DNA of 49,194 bases, taken from assembly GCA_016783145.1 (NCBI GenBank), contig JADHXD010000014.1, forward strand, positions 1-49,194. Direction: 5' to 3'. A program made the position numbers and the translations under genes. Shown one piece after another: positions 40,573 to 48,568 of this stretch. The notes beneath the pieces were generated by a model. That model did no database searches and was not told the DNA's origin. It worked only from the letters and a program-made list of their open reading frames with translations. The DNA comes from Anaerolineae bacterium (GTDB lineage: Bacteria > Chloroflexota > Anaerolineae > JAFGEY01). The stretch's first letter is position 1. Every line of letters starts with the position of its first letter.

Positions 40573-41415
40573 TCAGCCCGCGATCCCCAGAAGGCCGAGC
40601 GTGTCGCGGTGAATGATCTCCTCCATCGCCGCTTCCGAGATCCGTGGCAGGTTGGTCCCGCCCACGATCCGGTTCGGGTTCCGTAGCGCGTCCAGGTTTT
40701 CCTGCGGGGTCGAGACCAGGTAGTCGGTGCCAAAGAGCAGCTTGTGCAGCACCCCCCACTCCTGCGCCAGCAGCATACAGTTGTAAAATGACCAGGGCCG
40801 GTAAAAGAGGGCCGAGATATCGGCATAGACATTGGGATGCTTGCGAATCACGGCAATGGTCGCGGTCTGCCAGGGATGGGCCATGTGCGCCAGGACCATC
40901 CTAAGCTCGGGGAAAGCGATCGCCACCCGGTCAAAGTGGCGCGGATGTGCATAGTCGAGGTCTGCCATCTGCACCGGAGACGTACCGGTATGAAAGACGA
41001 TGGGCAGCCCCAATTCCTCCGCGCGCCCGTATACCCGGAAGGCTGCGTCGCCCAGGGGATCAAAGTTCTGATAATTGGGTCCCAGCTTGAGCCCCTGCAA
41101 CCCTAGATCAGAGACGCACCTTTCCATCTCTTCCATGCAGTGCGGGTCCAAGGGGTGAATGGAGAGAAAGCCGATCAGCTTTTCCGGGTAGGCCCTCACA
41201 AACGCTGCTGTCGCGTCGTTCGGGCTCTCCTCGCCCTTCCTCGCGATGCCAAAGACGATCGCCCTGTCCACCGGTTCCATGGCCGCCACATATTCCGCCC
41301 AGTTCACCGGGGTTTTCACCGCCCTATCCGGGCGCCAGACGGTGCTGTGTTGGATCTCCTCTGGGGGGATCTCGCCTTTGAATCTGGGCGTGTGTGTGTG
41401 CGCATCAACAATCAT
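40573..41415 (-). CDS. Amidohydrolase family 2 (ACMSD-like) metal-dependent hydrolase
   Basis: 280 aa TIM-barrel amidohydrolase. MIVDAHTHTP gives the H-x-H metal motif at the start, IVFHTGTSP and VLAHMAHPW the later His ligands, and LLFGTDYLVST the Asp. The family includes decarboxylases (ACMSD, resorcylate) and lactonases. Its ATG overlaps the end of the nitrilase gene by 11 nt, so it is the last gene of the minus-strand amine/amide cluster. Confidence 0.85.
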   Translation of the reverse strand: MIVDAHTHTPRFKGEIPPEEIQHSTVWRPDRAVKTPVNWAEYVAAMEPVDRAIVFGIARKGEESPNDATAAFVRAYPEKLIGFLSIHPLDPHCMEEMERCVSDLGLQGLKLGPNYQNFDPLGDAAFRVYGRAEELGLPIVFHTGTSPVQMADLDYAHPRHFDRVAIAFPELRMVLAHMAHPWQTATIAVIRKHPNVYADISALFYRPWSFYNCMLLAQEWGVLHKLLFGTDYLVSTPQENLDALRNPNRIVGGTNLPRISEAAMEEIIHRDTLGLLGIAG

Positions 41416-42304
41416 GACATGCCTCCCCTTGATTGATCGCCCGCTCGAACATCCGCAAGAGCGTGTACGGGCGGCGATTGCGGGTCACATTGTGGTTTAG
41501 CTGTCTTCTCTCCGCCTCCAGGGTCACGGTCACGATCTCTTCCTCGATGGTCGAGGCCGACGTGCGCAAGAAAACATCGCCCCGCGGGTCGACGCCCATC
41601 GCCGTGCCCGCGTGGTTGGCGACCACCCCCTCCAGGCACTCGGTGGACGGTCCCACGGCATTGTTGAGCAGGACATAGACGTTGTGATCGTAGGCGCGGG
41701 CTCGGTGGACCTTTTCCCAGCCCTCTTGCTGCCGGCGGATGATCTGCGCGCTCAAGTCGGGCGTCAGCTCGTCAGGCCACGTCCCCGTGCGCGCCGCGTG
41801 GGGGGCCAGGATGAGGTCGACGTGGTTCAGGCTGTGCAGGAGGGCGAGCTCGGGGAAGTGATTGTCATAGCAGATCACGATCCCAAAGCGGATCTCGCCA
41901 ATGTCAAACACAGCGATGCGCTCTCCGGCCCCAAAGTAGATGTACTCGTCGCCAGAGAGGTTGATCTTATGCTGGCAGCCCAGGTAGGCTCCCCGGTCGA
42001 AAACGACCATGCTGTTGTAGACAATGCCGTGCTCGAGCTGGGCCAGCCCCACACAGATGCACAGGTTCAGCTCGACAGACAGGTCGCGGATTGCCTTGCA
42101 GAGCGGCCCGTCGGGCACCGGCTCGGCATTGTCGGCCATCCGCCGATGCCCGCCGTGTCCGGTGAGCATCAGCTCAGGCAGGAAAACCATCCGCGCGCCC
42201 TCGTCGTGCGCCGCGTGACAGGCGTGCGTCACACGTTCGAGGTTGCGCAGGGGATCGATCAAGACGGAACGGAGTGAAGCAACGGTGACGATCGTGTCCC
42301 GCAT
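41405..42304 (-). CDS. Nitrilase-superfamily carbon-nitrogen hydrolase
   Basis: 299 aa. Triad E44 (FLPELMLTG), K113 (QHKINLS) and C145 (VICYDN) are all present; residues around LAPHAARTGTWPDE and RAYDHNVYVLLNNA fit N-carbamoyl-amino-acid or aliphatic amidases. The gene sits between a glutamine-synthetase-like ligase and an amidohydrolase (11-nt overlap), suggesting it hydrolyses an amide intermediate made or released there. It is unrelated closely to the nitrilase at 13714. Confidence 0.88.
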   Translation of the reverse strand: MRDTIVTVASLRSVLIDPLRNLERVTHACHAAHDEGARMVFLPELMLTGHGGHRRMADNAEPVPDGPLCKAIRDLSVELNLCICVGLAQLEHGIVYNSMVVFDRGAYLGCQHKINLSGDEYIYFGAGERIAVFDIGEIRFGIVICYDNHFPELALLHSLNHVDLILAPHAARTGTWPDELTPDLSAQIIRRQQEGWEKVHRARAYDHNVYVLLNNAVGPSTECLEGVVANHAGTAMGVDPRGDVFLRTSASTIEEEIVTVTLEAERRQLNHNVTRNRRPYTLLRMFERAINQGEACHDC

Positions 42305-42452
42305 AGGCTGTCCTCCTTGGCGCTCTCATATCCTACCTGCTGTGTCCATACCACGCAGTTATTCTGCCCTGAGACTGGGCTTTTGTCGAGACAGATCTAC
42401 CCAGTCGTTGACGCCGTACTGGCCAGTATTCGCACCTGCAACACTGCTGAGT

Positions 42453-43805
42453 CTATATCCGTTCAAAATAGCGGTTCAGTTCCCAGTCGGTGACGGCCCT
42501 ATCATAGCTGGCCTGTTCGAGCCGCGCACATTGAACATAGTGATCGACCACCTGGTCGCCAAGAAGGGATCGGGCTGTGGTAGACCGGTCGAAAAGATCG
42601 GCTGCTTGGGTCAAGCTGGTGGGCACGCGGGGCAGGTGCGTGGCGGTGTAGGCATTGCCGACAAACTCTTCCGCCGGTTCGATCTTGTGGTCGATGCCGT
42701 ACAGGCCGGCGGCTATGGTGGCTGCAAAGGCCAGATAGGGGTTGGCATCGGCGCCGGGCAGGCGATTTTCCGCGCGGAAGGACTGCTCGTGTCCGACGAT
42801 GCGAAAACCGGTGGTGCGGTTGTCACGGCCCCAGGCGATGCGGGTAGGGGCAAACGACTCGGCACAGTAGCGTTTGTACGAGTTGACGGTGGGCGCGTAA
42901 AACAGAAAGAACTCGCGGCACAACGTCAGCAGACCGCCTAGAAAATGCCGAAAAGTGTCACTGGGCTCCCCGGCCCCACCGTCCCAAAACAGGTTGGTTT
43001 CCGACTGGCTGCCGTAGAGACTGCTGTGGATGTGGCAGCCCGACCCGGCTTCCGCATCGCTGTACTTGGCCATGAACGTAAGGGCCGCATCGTTCAGAGC
43101 TGCGATCTCTTTTGTCCCGTTCTTATAGATCATGTGACGGTCGGCCATTTCGAGGGCCTCGGCATAGTAAAGCCCGATCTCGTGCTGGCCGTTGCTGCAC
43201 TCGCCCTTGCTACTCTCAATGGGCACGCCGGCGCCCAGCATGCCGTTGCGTATCGCGCGAATCAACGGTTCATCAAAAGAGGTAGCCAGGATGTGGTAAT
43301 CGATCCGATAGGGTGAAGAAGGTTCCAGATCCTGATAATGACTTTTCCTCAGATCCGAAAACGTCCCGCGAAAGAGATGAAATTCCAGTTCCGAACCCAT
43401 GTAGGCCTTTATGCCGCGCCGGGCGAGCCGCTCACACTGTACCTTGAGGATGGTTCGCGGGGACTGGACCACCGGTTCGCCGCCTTCGTGCTCCAGATCG
43501 CACATCACCAGGGCGGTCTTGGGCAGCCAGGGAATGAGGCGCAGCGTGTCGAGGTCGGGCACGGAAACCAGATCGCCATATCCCTTTTCCCAACTGGCCA
43601 TCTCAAACCCTGGTTGGGGATCCATTTCCATGCTGGTCGAGAGAAGGTAGTCACAACAGTAAAAGTGTTCGCTATCGAGAAAGTGGACAGCGGTGAGCCG
43701 TTTGCCAACCAGGCGGCCGTAATGGTCGGGGAAAACCGCCAGGACGGTGTCGATCTGTCCCTCATCGATCAGCCTTTTGAGTTCATCCATCCCTAGACTC
43801 GCCAT
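42453..43805 (-). CDS. Glutamine synthetase-family gamma-glutamyl ligase-like protein
   Basis: 450 aa from ATG 43805, 9 nt after AGGAGA (ATG 43814 would be too close). N-terminal beta-grasp: VLAVFPDHYGRLVGKRLTA. Catalytic domain: AYMGSELEFHLF (Glu metal ligands), SKGECSNGQHEIGL (Glu and N-binding), GSGCHIHSSLYG (His loop), RIAWGRDNRTTGFRIVG (ATP/Glu Arg) and ENRLPGADANPYLAFAA. No adenylylation loop Tyr motif of GlnA. This is the PuuA/GlnA3-type branch that joins glutamate to amines (polyamines, ethanolamine, anilines) rather than ammonia. Neighbours (Fe-ADH, nitrilase, amidohydrolase) support an amine-degradation role. Confidence 0.85.
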   Translation of the reverse strand: MASLGMDELKRLIDEGQIDTVLAVFPDHYGRLVGKRLTAVHFLDSEHFYCCDYLLSTSMEMDPQPGFEMASWEKGYGDLVSVPDLDTLRLIPWLPKTALVMCDLEHEGGEPVVQSPRTILKVQCERLARRGIKAYMGSELEFHLFRGTFSDLRKSHYQDLEPSSPYRIDYHILATSFDEPLIRAIRNGMLGAGVPIESSKGECSNGQHEIGLYYAEALEMADRHMIYKNGTKEIAALNDAALTFMAKYSDAEAGSGCHIHSSLYGSQSETNLFWDGGAGEPSDTFRHFLGGLLTLCREFFLFYAPTVNSYKRYCAESFAPTRIAWGRDNRTTGFRIVGHEQSFRAENRLPGADANPYLAFAATIAAGLYGIDHKIEPAEEFVGNAYTATHLPRVPTSLTQAADLFDRSTTARSLLGDQVVDHYVQCARLEQASYDRAVTDWELNRYFERI

Positions 43806-43872
43806 GATGTACATTCTCCTGGATTGTCCACTTGGGTATCCGTAAGCGAACCCAATTCGAGCGTAGCCAGAA

Positions 43873-45051
43873 TCAGAGCCGCTGCTTATGAGCCTCCCTG
43901 TAGAGCATGAGCAAATCCTCTTTGCTACAGGGTCGCGGATTGGTCTGGTGGCACGGGTCGGCGAACGCCTTTGCCGCCAACTCGGGGAATTGCTCTTCCA
44001 TGATACCTACCTCGGCCAGTGACCCGGGTATGCCGATACGGCGATTCAGATTGGCTACCGCCGCGATGGCCTCGTCGGCTGCGTCAAGATCTGGCATGTC
44101 ACAGGTATGGATGCCAAAGCACCGGGCCACCCTGGCATAGTGAGAAGCAGCTGCCTGGCGGTTGAATTTCATCACCGGCACCATGCAGATGGCATTGGCC
44201 AGGCCGTGCTGCAGGCCGCAGACTGTCGAGAGCGCGTGGGAGAGGGAATGCGCGGCCCCCAGATCTTTTTGGAACGCAACCGCACCCATCGTGGCTGCCA
44301 GCATCATATAGCCGCGGGCCTCGATATCACCGGGATGCTTGACCGCCCGTTCAAGATACTGGACCACCAGCTCGATCCCCTTTTCGGCGATGGCATCGCA
44401 CATGGGATGAAAGATCGGAGCGGTCAGCGATTCCAGACAGTGGACAAAGGCATCCATTCCGGTGGCGGCGGTAAGCAGCGGCGGGAGCCCCACCGTCAGT
44501 TCGGGATCGAGTATGGCCATAGACGGCATCATAGTCGGATGGCAGACCAGGAACTTTTTTTCTCTGGAAGGATCGGTGATCACTGAGCAGCGCCCCACCT
44601 CGCTGCCGGTGCCCGCGGTGGTGGGAATGGCGATCATGGGCGGGAGCGGTCCCTGAATCTGTGCATTTCCCCCGACCTGAATGTCGTAGCGGGTTAACGG
44701 CCCTTCGTTGGCCACCAGCACCCGCACTACCTTGGCTGCATCCAGGGAACTGCCGCCGCCGAGCCCGATAACACCGTCACAATCATTGGCGCGGTATGCG
44801 TCCACCGCTCGCTCAACGTCCTCGACAGGCGGATTGGGACGGACGTCAGCGAACACGGCGTACGGTGTTGCTGAACGTTCTAGCACGGCCGTAGCCGTGC
44901 CATAGACATCGGTGGTTTTCAGGTTCGCATCGGTCACCACCAGAGGCTTGTGGATGTTGACCTCACAGAGATTGTCTGGCAGTTGCTGGATGGCGCCAGG
45001 GCCAAACGAGATGGTTGTCGGAAACGAAAACCGGGTCACACTGTTTATCAT
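43873..45051 (-). CDS. Iron-containing alcohol dehydrogenase
   Basis: 392 aa from ATG 45051 (GAGAGAGGG upstream; the longer frame begins in non-coding sequence). NAD-binding GLGGGSSLDAAKVVRV, PTTAGTGSEVGRCSVIT, ATGMDAFVHCLESLTAP (Asp/His) and AHSLSHALSTVCGLQHGLANAICM (two His ligands) mark a group III metal-dependent ADH. May interconvert a primary alcohol and aldehyde in the amine pathway. First gene of the minus-strand cluster; 67 nt separate it from the GS-like gene. Confidence 0.9.
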   Translation of the reverse strand: MINSVTRFSFPTTISFGPGAIQQLPDNLCEVNIHKPLVVTDANLKTTDVYGTATAVLERSATPYAVFADVRPNPPVEDVERAVDAYRANDCDGVIGLGGGSSLDAAKVVRVLVANEGPLTRYDIQVGGNAQIQGPLPPMIAIPTTAGTGSEVGRCSVITDPSREKKFLVCHPTMMPSMAILDPELTVGLPPLLTAATGMDAFVHCLESLTAPIFHPMCDAIAEKGIELVVQYLERAVKHPGDIEARGYMMLAATMGAVAFQKDLGAAHSLSHALSTVCGLQHGLANAICMVPVMKFNRQAAASHYARVARCFGIHTCDMPDLDAADEAIAAVANLNRRIGIPGSLAEVGIMEEQFPELAAKAFADPCHQTNPRPCSKEDLLMLYREAHKQRL

Positions 45052-45248
45052 GATCTGTACCCTCTCTCTCCTTGGGCAAATCCAATAGCTTGATGCTATC
45101 AGACTACCACCAGATTGGCCTTTTGGGCTCAAAGGTGTGGCAAAATCTTCCGTCCCCAGATACCAAGTAGCTGGCTTCAGAAGACAGCAGAAGTCAGGTA
45201 GGCTGCGATGTTCCCTCCGATCACTGCCAAGTTCAGCTTGTGAAAGCT

Positions 45249-45276
45249 AGTATATCACTGGTAAGCACAAAGTCAA
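45249..45276 (-). promoter_or_regulatory. Promoter upstream of the Fe-ADH gene
   Basis: Minus strand -35 TTGACT (45276-45271), 16 bp, -10 TATACT (45254-45249) with extended TGA. It predicts a ~190-nt leader before ATG 45051, containing ATAGC/GCTAT as a small hairpin. The remaining part of 45052-45464 shows no gene. Confidence 0.55.
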
Positions 45277-45464
45277 ACGTGTTTCTGGGGAGGGCTTGTT
45301 TGTCTTGTGGCTGTGATGGCCGAAGACCTCATCCGTCCGATAGAGGCGCTGTCTGGGGACACCAATGGCTCTGGAACTAGGGGTTCAACGCCAGAGAGTT
45401 GTCTCCCTGCTTGCTTCCAACACGTGATCCCAACGGCAACCTTGCCCCTTTGCCATTCGGCTAG

Positions 45465-45644
45465 TCCACACCTTTGCCATCACCCAAGCTCAACGTCAAG
45501 GTAGACAGCATTCTCGCCCTAGCCAACCAAGGAGGACGACCGCGCTGGTAGATCGAAAACGAAGGCTTCAATGTCCAGCAGAATGGGGGATACGCACTGG
45601 AACACGCTTACCCGAAGGGATGCGAGAAAAGCCACTTGCGATAA
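45465..45644 (+). pseudogene. Remnant of a DDE transposase C-terminus
   Basis: The plus frame reads VDSILALANQGGRPRW, a TAG stop at 45549-45551, then IENEGFNVQQNGGYALEHAY and KGCEKSHLR before TAA (45642-45644). The segment with the IEN-EGFN and EH pattern is a well-known C-terminal signature of IS4-like transposases. With an internal stop and no N-terminal part it is dead. Confidence 0.8.
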
Positions 45645-45664
45645 TACTCGGATTCGGGTATGAT
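45636..45664 (+). promoter_or_regulatory. Promoter of the alginate-lyase-like gene
   Basis: TTGCGA (45636-45641), 17 bp, TATGAT (45659-45664); start codon 75 nt downstream. The -35 lies within the last codons of the transposase remnant. Confidence 0.55.
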
Positions 45665-45738
45665 AGGTGGGCGAGGCGTTTTCCAGGGGGATCTCTGCGC
45701 AGGGATTCCTCTGAGATTGTGTATAGAGAGACTGAACG

Positions 45739-46959
45739 ATGACAGAAACAGAAAAGAGCGACCGCCGTCCGGCACGCGTTTCCCGGCAGGGCTTTCTGCG
45801 CCTTTCCGGCCCGGCCTCAGTGGGATGGCTGCTCTCTGCCTGCCGCAAGGCCTCAACCCGGCAGCCATCTCCTATCCCGCAGACCTCTGAGGCGAGTCCG
45901 GTCCGACCCTCTCCCGAGGCCGGCGGGAACGGCTCCTTGGGGACGGTGTTCCTTTCCGACCAACGGCTGCGTACGCTTCGGCAGCGAATCGCAGACCGCG
46001 TCGAACCGACCTTTTCCGCGTTCTGGAAGATCCGCCAGGTAGCCGCGTCCAGGACCAACTACCAGCCCCACGTCCCCGAGACGTGGTACGTCCCTGGCTA
46101 CTATCGCGATGCGCAGGGTCATACCACGTCCAAGCGCGGCCTGCAGGAAGACGCCAATCTGGCCTACACGTTTGCCCTCCACTACCGTATGACTGATGAG
46201 GTCCGTTCTGCCGAGGCGGCTGCCCGTCTGATCGACGCCTGGGCCGGGCTGCAGAACCTGCGCACGGAGGATGACTCCAAGTTGTCGTTCAGCTATCACT
46301 TTCCGGCGCTGATCCTGGCTGCGGATCTGATTGTGGGATTCGACGGCTGGCCCGCTGAGCGACAGGAGGCGTTCCGTACCTTTGTTCGCAAGAAGGCGTT
46401 GCCGATGAATACGATGGATCGTGCGAACAACTGGGGCAACTGGGGGCTGGTGCTCGTGCTTGCCAGCGCGGCCTGGCTGGGCGATGCGACGTGGTTTGGT
46501 CGAGGTGTCGACCGTTGGGAAGCGTTCATCGAGCACCAGATCGCCGAGGACGGGCACCTGGCGCACGAGGTGCACCGCAACAACGGCGTGGGTGAGCGGG
46601 GTATCTGGTACACGCACTTTTCGCTGATGCCCCAGACCATTGCCGCCGAGATCGCGCGTGTTAACGGCGTCGATCTCTATGACTATGTCGCACCCAATGG
46701 ACGTACGCTGCGCCTGGCCTACGAACGGGTCGTGCCCTGGGCGCGGGATCCCTCGACCTTTCCGTACTTCCAGGGGGAGGACAAGAGTGAGCTCAAAGGT
46801 ACCGACTATGTCAGCTACTTTGAGATCCTCAATCCACGGTGGCCCAACGAGGATGCGATGGCCATGTTGGCGCAACGTCGCCCGCTGATGGCCAACCACT
46901 GTACGCCGCACCTGACCTTCACCCACGGCGACTTGCTGCACGACGACGGCACCACCTAG
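45739..46959 (+). CDS. Exported alginate-lyase-superfamily-like (alpha/alpha toroid) protein
   Basis: 406 aa. N-terminus SRQGFLRLSG plus LLSAC (C35) resembles a Tat lipoprotein signal with the second Arg replaced by Gln, so surface anchoring is likely. The body matches alginate lyase family (PF05426-type) toroids: EDANLAYTFALHYRMT, AARLIDAWAG, ANNWGNWGLVLVLASAAWL (N230-N231 at the acidic-sugar-neutralising site), HLAHEVHRNNGVGERGIWYTHFSL with H279/R280/Y291 as candidate catalytic residues. It would cleave uronic-acid-containing polysaccharide outside the cell, consistent with the uronate genes upstream; alternatively non-catalytic sugar binding. Confidence 0.75.
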   Translation: MTETEKSDRRPARVSRQGFLRLSGPASVGWLLSACRKASTRQPSPIPQTSEASPVRPSPEAGGNGSLGTVFLSDQRLRTLRQRIADRVEPTFSAFWKIRQVAASRTNYQPHVPETWYVPGYYRDAQGHTTSKRGLQEDANLAYTFALHYRMTDEVRSAEAAARLIDAWAGLQNLRTEDDSKLSFSYHFPALILAADLIVGFDGWPAERQEAFRTFVRKKALPMNTMDRANNWGNWGLVLVLASAAWLGDATWFGRGVDRWEAFIEHQIAEDGHLAHEVHRNNGVGERGIWYTHFSLMPQTIAAEIARVNGVDLYDYVAPNGRTLRLAYERVVPWARDPSTFPYFQGEDKSELKGTDYVSYFEILNPRWPNEDAMAMLAQRRPLMANHCTPHLTFTHGDLLHDDGTT

Positions 46960-47018
46960 AGATGCCTTGGGAGCGTGTCAGCACGAGGGCTCGCCGGCTG
47001 CCGCTTTCGTGTCCGAGA

Positions 47019-47153
47019 TCACCAGCGTGACGGGATGGGGCCAAGGGGTACCAGGCGAGTACTCGAGATCGACCTCCTGGGGGCAACCCATCCCATGAGG
47101 AAAATGGCAATTCCGATAGCTGAACCCCAGCCCAGAACCAAGAACCAGTCCAT
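47019..47153 (-). CDS. 44-residue single-span membrane protein
   Basis: A short frame with ATG at 47153 preceded by AGGAGGAAG (spacing about 7 nt) and stopping at 47019-47021. The protein begins MDWFLVLGWGSAIGIAIF and continues with LMGWV, a single membrane helix of about 20 residues, then PRRS, a positive patch that should stay cytoplasmic, and a Pro-rich tail. A TGA-TATAAT promoter lies 80 nt upstream. No homologue is recognised. Confidence rests on ribosome site, promoter and composition. Confidence 0.6.
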   Translation of the reverse strand: MDWFLVLGWGSAIGIAIFLMGWVAPRRSISSTRLVPLGPIPSRW

Positions 47154-47235
47154 TGTGGCTTCCTCCTCCCCATTCAGCGAGTCCACCGGGCACTCGCCTC
47201 TGCCCGCTTACTGCCCATATACAGACGCTGCGCCC

Positions 47236-47244
47236 ATTATATCA
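47236..47244 (-). promoter_or_regulatory. Extended -10 promoter of the small membrane protein
   Basis: Minus strand TGATATAAT (TATAAT at 47241-47236); no clear -35. Divergent from the (p)ppGpp hydrolase gene. The flanks (46960-47018 and 47154-47348) otherwise show no gene. Confidence 0.55.
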
Positions 47245-47348
47245 CGGACAAACGTGGAACACGATAGCCGACCGGCGGTCCGGCCTGCACCCGCTGGATC
47301 TGGGTGCCCAGGAGGGCCCGTGAGTCGCACACAGGGGAGGAAAGGCCC

Positions 47349-47909
47349 TTGAGGCAAGGTGGTTGGTCGCAAGATCTCTATGTCAAGGCCTACCTGTTCG
47401 CAGCACGCGCTCACCGCGGACAGACGGTTCCGGGGACCGACCTGCCCTATGTCACGCACGTGAGCCTGGTGAGCATGGAGGTCCTGGCTGCGCTGAGCGC
47501 AGAGAGGGGCCACGACGAGGATCTGGCGCTACAGTGCGCACTCTTGCACGATGTCCTAGAGGACACGAGCGTGACCTATGCGCAGTTGGTGGAAGAATTC
47601 GGGAGGGCTGTGGCTGACGCGGTGCGTGCGTTGAGCAAGGACCCGAGTATCCCAAAGCACCTGCGGATGAACGACAGCTTGAGGCGGATCAGGCAGCAGA
47701 GGAGAGAGGTGTGGATGGTCAAGCTGGCCGACCGGATCACCAACCTGCAGCCTCCACCGCCTCACTGGACAGAGGTCCGGATCGCACGCTACCGGGATGA
47801 GGCGATAGAGATCCATCGAGCACTGGGGGAAGCGAGCGAGGTGCTGTCGTCGCGGCTCTTGCTCAAGATCGAGGAGTATGGCCGCGGAGCAGGGCAAGCC
47901 GGCCCGTAG
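47349..47909 (+). CDS. MESH1-type HD (p)ppGpp hydrolase
   Basis: 186 aa from TTG 47349 (GGGGAGGAAAGG upstream; GTG 47304 is a weaker alternative). Stand-alone HD domain of the RelA/SpoT hydrolase type: AARAHRGQ, THVSLV (H37), LLHDVLEDT (H67, D68, E71, D72), and WMVKLADRITNL (K125, D128, N132). This set is the catalytic core of MESH1 and SpoT, cleaving ppGpp (or NADPH) in the cytoplasm. Lacks synthetase and regulatory domains. Confidence 0.88.
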   Translation: MRQGGWSQDLYVKAYLFAARAHRGQTVPGTDLPYVTHVSLVSMEVLAALSAERGHDEDLALQCALLHDVLEDTSVTYAQLVEEFGRAVADAVRALSKDPSIPKHLRMNDSLRRIRQQRREVWMVKLADRITNLQPPPPHWTEVRIARYRDEAIEIHRALGEASEVLSSRLLLKIEEYGRGAGQAGP

Positions 47910-47997
47910 CCCTTGCCCGTGGGTTCAGCGAATGAGTCACCGGCTGGATTGGGGGTGCGCGCGGTAGGCCGGGCGCCCTGGAAAGGAGGACGGAGGC

Positions 47998-48507
47998 ATG
48001 GATGGCGGTTTGGCCAAGTTCGTCATCCCCGTGGTATGGGTCGTGGCAACTGTGGTGGTCATCTGGGGGTTTTCATGGTTCTCGGGGAGGGGAAAGCGCC
48101 GCTCACGTCGCCGGACATCGGGCCTGCGACCGCCAGGGGGCGCGAGCGTCGATCAGAAAGCGGATAGGCGCTTGTTTCCAGCCATCCGTGAGGATGTGCA
48201 GGCACCGCCCGACGCGATCGCGGGCCGGTCCTTCTCAGAGATGCGCGACCCTGATGCCCAGGAGCTGCTCAGAGAGGCGTCGCAGGCTCTGTCTGCCGGA
48301 GACAGAGATAGAGCGGCACAACTCCTTCGCCAGGCAGGGGGACGCGACCCTGGCCAGCCCGAGTGGCAGGTACAGCAGGATGAACCCGAGCCGGAGCGCA
48401 ACCAGCTCTTCACGAACATAGAGTGGTCTATTCGAGGGGTCATTGTGCTCGCCGCGATCATCGCCATCATCTTTGTCTACTTGTTCACCAGAGGGATCAT
48501 TGGCTAA
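47998..48507 (+). CDS. Two-transmembrane-segment hypothetical protein
   Basis: 169 aa. TM1 at about 8-27 (VIPVVWVVATVVVIWGFSW), a basic stretch KRRSRRR, a soluble helical middle (about 65-115; SFSEMRDPDAQELLREASQA with a repeat-like AL/AG pattern as in TPR-type helices) and TM2 at about 144-165 (VIVLAAIIAIIFVYLF). AAAGGAGG precedes the ATG. No family recognised. Confidence 0.75.
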   Translation: MDGGLAKFVIPVVWVVATVVVIWGFSWFSGRGKRRSRRRTSGLRPPGGASVDQKADRRLFPAIREDVQAPPDAIAGRSFSEMRDPDAQELLREASQALSAGDRDRAAQLLRQAGGRDPGQPEWQVQQDEPEPERNQLFTNIEWSIRGVIVLAAIIAIIFVYLFTRGIIG

Positions 48508-48568
48508 ACGCGTCCCGAGCCACCGAGCACGGCGACCGGACGCGGCACTGAACGCGTGAGGGGTGACA

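Noticed and set aside
45307..45504. 65-aa plus-strand frame before the transposase remnant
   Set aside because: No ribosome site or pattern; the true signal is the transposase signature in another frame.
46978..47193. 71-aa and 84-aa minus-strand frames overlapping 47019-47153
   Set aside because: They lack a ribosome site at their starts and have no membrane or domain pattern; the 44-residue frame has both.
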